This document shows positions 61,816-64,000 of a stretch of 64,000 nt of DNA, piece after piece. The notes beneath the pieces were generated by a model, which was given only the letters and a program-made list of their open reading frames with translations, did no database searches and had not been told where the DNA came from. The stretch comes from Nephromyces sp. MM_2019. Taxonomy: Eukaryota > Apicomplexa > Aconoidasida > Nephromycida. Location of the stretch: NCBI GenBank assembly GCA_015657535.1, contig JADHZB010001968.1, positions 69,386-133,385 on the forward strand, in the 5' to 3' direction. The position numbers and the translations under genes are program-made. Numbering within the stretch: the first letter of the stretch is position 1; the number at the start of each line of letters is the position of its first letter.

Positions 61816-64000
61816 TCATTGTGTTATGGCTAGTGCACTAGCACGTTCAGCTTGAGAAACCACTAATTGTGCGAGTTTCCGGTTTAAAGAGCACTTTATA
61901 TTTACGTGCTCATCTTTTGAGTTATTTGTTCCAAGGTTTCTTAGTACGTTAGCCATCCAGCCACATTGTACTTTGGGTGGTTTATAAAATCTCTTTCTCA
62001 GTTCGGGCAGAAAATTTATATTTCTAACATCCGTTATGCTAGCCATGTAAATGAGTAGGTTGGAAATGAGACTATGGCTATAATTTTCATAAGAGTTGTC
62101 CAGTTTTCTTGATTGAATAATACTGTATAGCCAGCTACAGCTTTGTACAAAGTCATAATCTGGCTCAAAAATAGTAGAAATCTTGTTGCTATCACTAGAA
62201 TTTTGATCGTCGGTTTTTATACAAGGTGATCTTTCCACATAGTTCTTATCATCATTATATTCATCGTTTGTGAATAAGTTAGACTCGAAAGGTCTTAAGT
62301 ATGATTTTTCTTGGGCATTTTCCTCTTGTAAATTTAAGATGGGGCTAGATCTCCTCATATTTAAGTAGTTTTTTAGTAGAAAATATAACTGTAATAAAGG
62401 TATTCCTTTATTCATTCCCAATGTTAATGGTTTTACATCTATTTTGGGATCAATTTTGAGAATGGATTTTGATAGACTCAATGCTAGCTCTTCTAATTTC
62501 TTAAAATTGTTTATCAATAATTCGGGGTTATAAGAAAAAAGACGTAGGCAAATATATTCTGTGACTGTTAACAAAGAGTTTATGCCAAAGTATTCGTTTT
62601 TGAGTACGTCGAAAAATTTGTGAGGATTTAAGGCGCATATATTTGTAACTTGTTGGATTACAAAGGCCTGTATATTACATAAAAATTTAAATCTATAGCT
62701 ATAGTTGAAAAATTTAGTTTTTTAACATTAAACTAAGCCTTACTACAATATTAAGAATTGTTTTTAATTCTTGTGCTGATTTGAAGTGGGTTTCTTCTAG
62801 ATATAAGAAGCTAATAAGAAGTGACAAACTTGCTGATTTTATTCCTAATCTATATTTACATTTGAGATTATCTTTTATGTCATCATCAAAAATCGGCCAT
62901 TTGTATTCTTGAGATATGTAGTGTAAAGAAGTAGAATTATTTCATGAATGAATATGAGAGTTTACCTGACTCTATAAAATGTGTTGAAACTAATTCACGA
63001 ATTAGTATTTCTAAGATTCCTAAACCTTTAGCAGTTAAAAAAGATTGCGGTATCCTTTTATTAGCTTGATATGCAGCTGGGATCCCGAACTCATCTCTAT
63101 AAATAGCAACTTTACGTAGTTTCCGACTAAGTTCGCAACATTCACATGGACATCTGGGTAATTAAACAAATTTCAATCAATATATGTGTTAGCATTAGAA
63201 TAGGTATCCAAAAAATTACTATTAAATAAATTTTTTATAAAAGATTTATAGTTATAAAAAATTTACAAGTTAAAAAATTCATAAAAATCAAAAGTTACAC
63301 CTTAGCCCGAGATTTAAAACATTTTGTGAGGCCATTAATAGAATGTGCGTTGGTAGGTCCTCCACAAAGCCTAACCCGAGGCCTAAAGCTAAAATTGAAC
63401 ATATTAAATTGCTAACTTCACTTGATGTTATCGGATTCTTAAAGGTACAATTTTCCATCAATGATTTGATAATTTTTGATGAGATGGAATAATTGAACAA
63501 TTCGGCTACAGCTGGCGTCTAAAGGGGTTTAACATGTGACTTTTAATTTATTGAAAGAAATTTAGTGTAGATTTCGTATCTATGTCAGTTTGTTTAGTAA
63601 CTAATTAAGTGCACGTTCATGTGTTTATCAAAAGTAATGAAGTTAAGGCAATCTAGTATAGGGTGTTAGATGAAGCTTATTTCTATTAGTAAATATGAAA
63701 ACTTTACTTTGTGTTTCTGTATAATAGCCCTAGTATATAAATTGCTATAAATTTTTACTTAATGTAATATTTCTTATTTTATTTTGTTTAGATAATTTAC
63801 CACACGATGTTGAGGGTATGTAGAGACTGCTATTGCCAAATTTGAGATAGCTAGAGCGAATCCATCGGTGTAGTTATTTACAAAATATTTCCTAGGGTTG
63901 GAAATCAATTCCAGATGTAAACGACAAAAGTTATTCATAAGGCTCATTTCTTGATGTTTCCAATTTATATCTATATAAAACCTATCTCGTTCGGTGAGAA
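61816..64000 (-). CDS. Unknown helical protein, 5' part beyond the right edge
   Basis: Five visible exons: 63801-64000 (runs off the window), 63301-63518, 62966-63153, 62747-62907, 61816-62667 (stop at 61816-61818); about 539 residues visible. No membrane segment. Predicted to be mostly helical: ICSILALGLGLGFVEDLPTH, TAKGLGILEILIRELVS, ASLSLLISFLYLEE. A Cys cluster RCPCECCELSRKL lies near the middle. The long last exon has an Asp/Asn/Ser-rich insert, then YASITDVRNI-type and RKRFYKPPKVQCGWM blocks. The look is that of a helical-repeat (HEAT/FASTK-like) protein, but I see no RAP domain at its end and cannot name a family. Confidence 0.6.

Overview
This is a nuclear window from a eukaryote, most likely an apicomplexan. 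The DNA is very AT-rich and genes are split into many short exons by introns mostly of about 50-200 bases. Intergenic gaps are short, and proteins are rich in Asn, Lys and Ile. The strongest lineage signal is the first gene, a type I membrane protein with 28 EGF-like domains, a Gly/Ala-rich transmembrane helix and a short acidic tail, the plan of a microneme adhesin. A secreted protein with repeated CPxG motifs (oocyst-wall-protein style), a RAP-domain organellar RNA protein and a CFAP43/44-type axonemal protein fit an apicomplexan with flagellated gametes. I cannot name the genus. TGA is an ordinary stop in several genes here, which matters for the selenoprotein call below.

Layout, left to right: EGF adhesin (+, enters from the left edge, ends 7878); SPT4 (-); MED10 (-); PDI (-); RWDD1/Gir2 (+); CPxG secreted protein (+); unknown nuclear-type protein (+); pRiA4b ORF-3-like protein (+, ends 24756); SelW-type selenoprotein (-, 25052-25433) with a SECIS-like hairpin just downstream; class III alcohol dehydrogenase (+); RAP-domain protein (+); small secreted unknown (+); RNA polymerase III subunit RPC4 (+); CFAP43/44-like (+, about 30 exons); RNF4-like RING protein with two SUMO-interacting motifs (-); quinone oxidoreductase of the MDR family (+); unknown protein with a possible PH-like segment (-); a poorly resolved small coiled-coil gene (+); RING-PHD-extended PHD protein (+); NOG1 GTPase (-); polytopic membrane protein (+); an unknown helical protein running off the right edge (-).

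There are no operons; each gene is a separate transcription unit, arranged divergently, convergently or in tandem. The functions are mixed: transcription (SPT4, MED10, RPC4), ribosome biogenesis and translation control (NOG1, RWDD1), thiol and redox chemistry (PDI, SelW, formaldehyde/S-nitrosoglutathione dehydrogenase, quinone oxidoreductase), ubiquitin/SUMO and chromatin (two RING proteins), organelle RNA (RAP) and parasite surface or secreted proteins.

The item most worth attention is the selenoprotein. A 100-residue SelW homologue carries an in-frame TGA exactly at the U of the CxxU motif, and the 3' flank can fold into a form-2 type SECIS. A standard gene caller would split or miss it. 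All gene models were built by hand from splice-site phase and protein logic, so exon ends may be off by a base or use an alternative site in places.
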